Positions 62,782 through 64,000 of a stretch of DNA of 64,000 nt are shown here, in pieces. This DNA is from DATAXI01 sp963756185 (GTDB taxonomy: Bacteria > Verrucomicrobiota > Verrucomicrobiia > Chthoniobacterales > Chthoniobacteraceae): positions 124,001-188,000 of the forward strand of contig CAVWMS010000005.1 of assembly GCA_963756185.1 (NCBI GenBank), in the 5' to 3' direction. The translations under genes were made by a program, and so were the position numbers. The stretch's first letter is position 1. Every line of letters starts with the position of its first letter. The notes under the pieces were generated by a model. It was not told where the DNA came from. It searched no databases and saw nothing but the letters and a program-made list of their open reading frames with translations.

Positions 62782-63114
62782 TTTTCGGCCTGGGCATGCG
62801 GTCATGAATACGGCCCCTCCGGGTCCCGGGTTCCGTGCTTCAGGGAGAGCAGAGGCGGACCGGCAATCACGGGAACTTTCCAGGAAGCTGATTTGCTGCT
62901 TCATTGGCGGTCGATGAATACCGCTATCCGAGTCCTCGCAGCCGCCATCCTCGATACTTTGCGCCGCCGGCTGCGCGAACCGACGAGTCCACAGGCAGCA
63001 GAATCCCAACGCGAGTTCCATTCCGTGGAACCGCCCGCAACATGGGAGGGCCAGGGGATGCTTGGAGGCTTCATGCCGGGGCCAGCAGGGCTCGACCGGG
63101 CCACTGACCGGGTT
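62782..63114. other. Gene-poor gap with an imperfect 43-bp direct repeat
   Basis: GGAAGCTGATTT...GCGGTC-ATGAATACGG at 62773-62815 recurs imperfectly at 62883-62925. A frame from ATG 62914 stays open into the next gene, but its translation (LAAAILDTLRRRLREPTSPQ) is not recognisably a protein. I see no promoter or RNA gene here. Confidence 0.35.
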
Positions 63115-63139
63115 CCCCGCGCCTTGGCGCGGGGTTTTT
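63115..63139 (+). terminator. Terminator-like hairpin directly before the GT9 start codon
   Basis: CCCCGCG (63115-63121) pairs with CGCGGGG (63128-63134) around CCTTGG, followed by TTTTT, an intrinsic-terminator layout. The next gene's ATG is at 63142, so the right arm's GGGG would also be its only Shine-Dalgarno-like sequence. It may terminate upstream transcripts or control the GT9 gene. Confidence 0.6.
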
Positions 63140-63141
63140 GC

Positions 63142-64000
63142 ATGAAACCGCGCATCCTCGTCATCCGCGGCGGGGCGATTGGCGATTTTGTCCTGACGCT
63201 GCCGGCGATCCGGCTGCTGCGGGAGAATTTCGCCCACGGCCCACCTGGAAATCCTCGGTTACAAGCACATCGTGGCGCTGGCGGACGGGCGGTATTACGC
63301 GGATGCGACGCGGTCGATCGAGTACGGCGGGCTGTCGCGGTTTTTCATTCCCGGGCACGGAATTGCCGGAGGACCTGGTCGAGTACTTCGCCAGTTTTCA
63401 GCAGATCGTCAGTTACCTTTACGATCCCGGACGGGTACTTCGAGGGGAACATCCGGCGGGCAGGCGTCAAGCATTATCCTGCACGGATCGCCGGCAGATC
63501 GACGACAGCGCGCACGCGTCGCAGCAGCTTGCGCAGCCGCTCGAGAGCCTGGCGCTTTACCTCGAGGAAAAGGCGCCGGTGCTTTTCCCGAGCGAGGCGG
63601 ACCGGCGCATTCGCGGCGGATTTCATCCAGCGGGCGTTTCCGGGCGATGGACGGTCCGCTCATCGCCGTGCATCCCGGCAGCGGCGGCGAGCGGAAGAAC
63701 TGGCCGGTGGAGAGATGGGCCGCGCTGGGCGGCGCGCTCTTCCGGATTGCGCCGTTCCGGCGCGCGCGTGCTGCTGGTGGGCGGCGAGGCGGACTGCGCG
63801 CAGATCGCGCATCTGCGGGAGGCGTGGCGGGGCCGGGCCGATCGCGACGGCGCTGGATCTGCCGTTGCCGGAGCTGGCGGCCATTCTGCGCGCGGCCCGG
63901 CTCTTCCTGGCCACGACAGCGGCATCTCCCACATCGCGGCGGCGGCGGGCGCGCCGAGCCTGCTGCTCTTCGGCCCGACGGACCCGGACATCTGGGCGCC
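63142..64000 (+). pseudogene. Glycosyltransferase family 9 (heptosyltransferase-like), multiply frameshifted and cut by the window edge
   Basis: The start MKPRILVIRGGAIGDFVLTL is the GT9/heptosyltransferase N-terminus; the family transfers sugars to lipopolysaccharide core. Later pieces occur in changing frames: HLEILGYKHIVALADGRYYA, EDLVEYFASFQQIVSYLYD, SLALYLEEKAPVLFPSEADR, LIAVHPGSGGERKNWPVERW (nucleotide-sugar motif), VLLVGGEADCAQIAHLREAW, and HDSGISHIAAAAGAPSLLLF. At least eight single-base shifts in 860 bp separate them, mostly extra bases in G/C runs and at least one missing G. Each piece is well conserved, so assembly error is more likely than long decay. The 3' end lies outside the window. 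Confidence 0.8.

Overview
The window looks like high-GC chromosomal DNA of a Verrucomicrobiota bacterium. This is inferred from gene content, not from a marker gene. Supporting features are a long (599-residue) IspG, a PEP-CTERM protein, an H-X9-DG pseudopilin, a DUF1800/DUF1501 secretion pair, giant secreted beta-helix enzymes ending in a 'DPAGDGLSNLEKYVLNLNP' segment, and many membrane glycosyltransferases fused to TPR repeats. I found no rRNA, tRNA or CRISPR array. One non-coding RNA gene is clear: the SRP RNA at 61749-61842 (minus).

Layout. 1-5.6 kb: the end of a DNA methyltransferase with a convergent PD-(D/E)XK nuclease (a likely restriction-modification pair), scpA, a cluster of perfect hairpins, purD, an S41-like protein without its catalytic residues, and a DUF3592 membrane protein. 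5.7-11.5 kb: an envelope/secreted group (DUF6580 membrane protein, pseudopilin, PEP-CTERM protein, GH75-like lipoprotein, TMEM14-like protein) plus a divergent SDR/cupin pair. 11.5-18.8 kb: two tandem paralogous secreted polygalacturonase-like proteins of about 1,200 residues with shared upstream elements. 19-24.6 kb: the operon cdsA-dxr-rseP-ispG (phospholipid, isoprenoid and membrane proteolysis functions). 24.7-36.8 kb: multi-pass glycosyltransferases with TPR tails, interrupted by a probable 2.66 kb IS1-like transposon that carries passenger genes, and followed by a pilin. 37-46.7 kb: a GNAT-like acyltransferase, the trehalose-from-glycogen operon treX(glgX)-treZ-treY with a twice-frameshifted treX, and pyruvate kinase. 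47-53.2 kb: DedA, a beta-CASP RNase-like protein, and two more tandem TPR glycosyltransferases. 53.2-56.7 kb: a lone HipB-like regulator and a tandemly duplicated locus of secreted proteins arranged like toxin/immunity modules. 57.5-64 kb: DUF1800/DUF1501, a frameshifted CHASE2 protein, SRP RNA, a coiled-coil membrane protein and a heavily frameshifted glycosyltransferase family 9 gene.

The most unusual material is (1) the duplicated 'catalytic tip + secreted partner' locus at 53.7-56.7 kb, which I read as a candidate peptidoglycan-targeting effector/immunity system with an orphan module; (2) the IS1-like unit bounded by 13-bp inverted repeats, with a Clp-fold protease and a zinc-ribbon membrane protein as cargo; and (3) a dispersed composite repeat, with copies 30 kb apart, that contains tandem 10-bp units and sits just upstream of genes. 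Several single-base frameshifts (treX, CHASE2, GT9) lie beside G/C runs, so assembly error must be excluded before any of them is called a true pseudogene.
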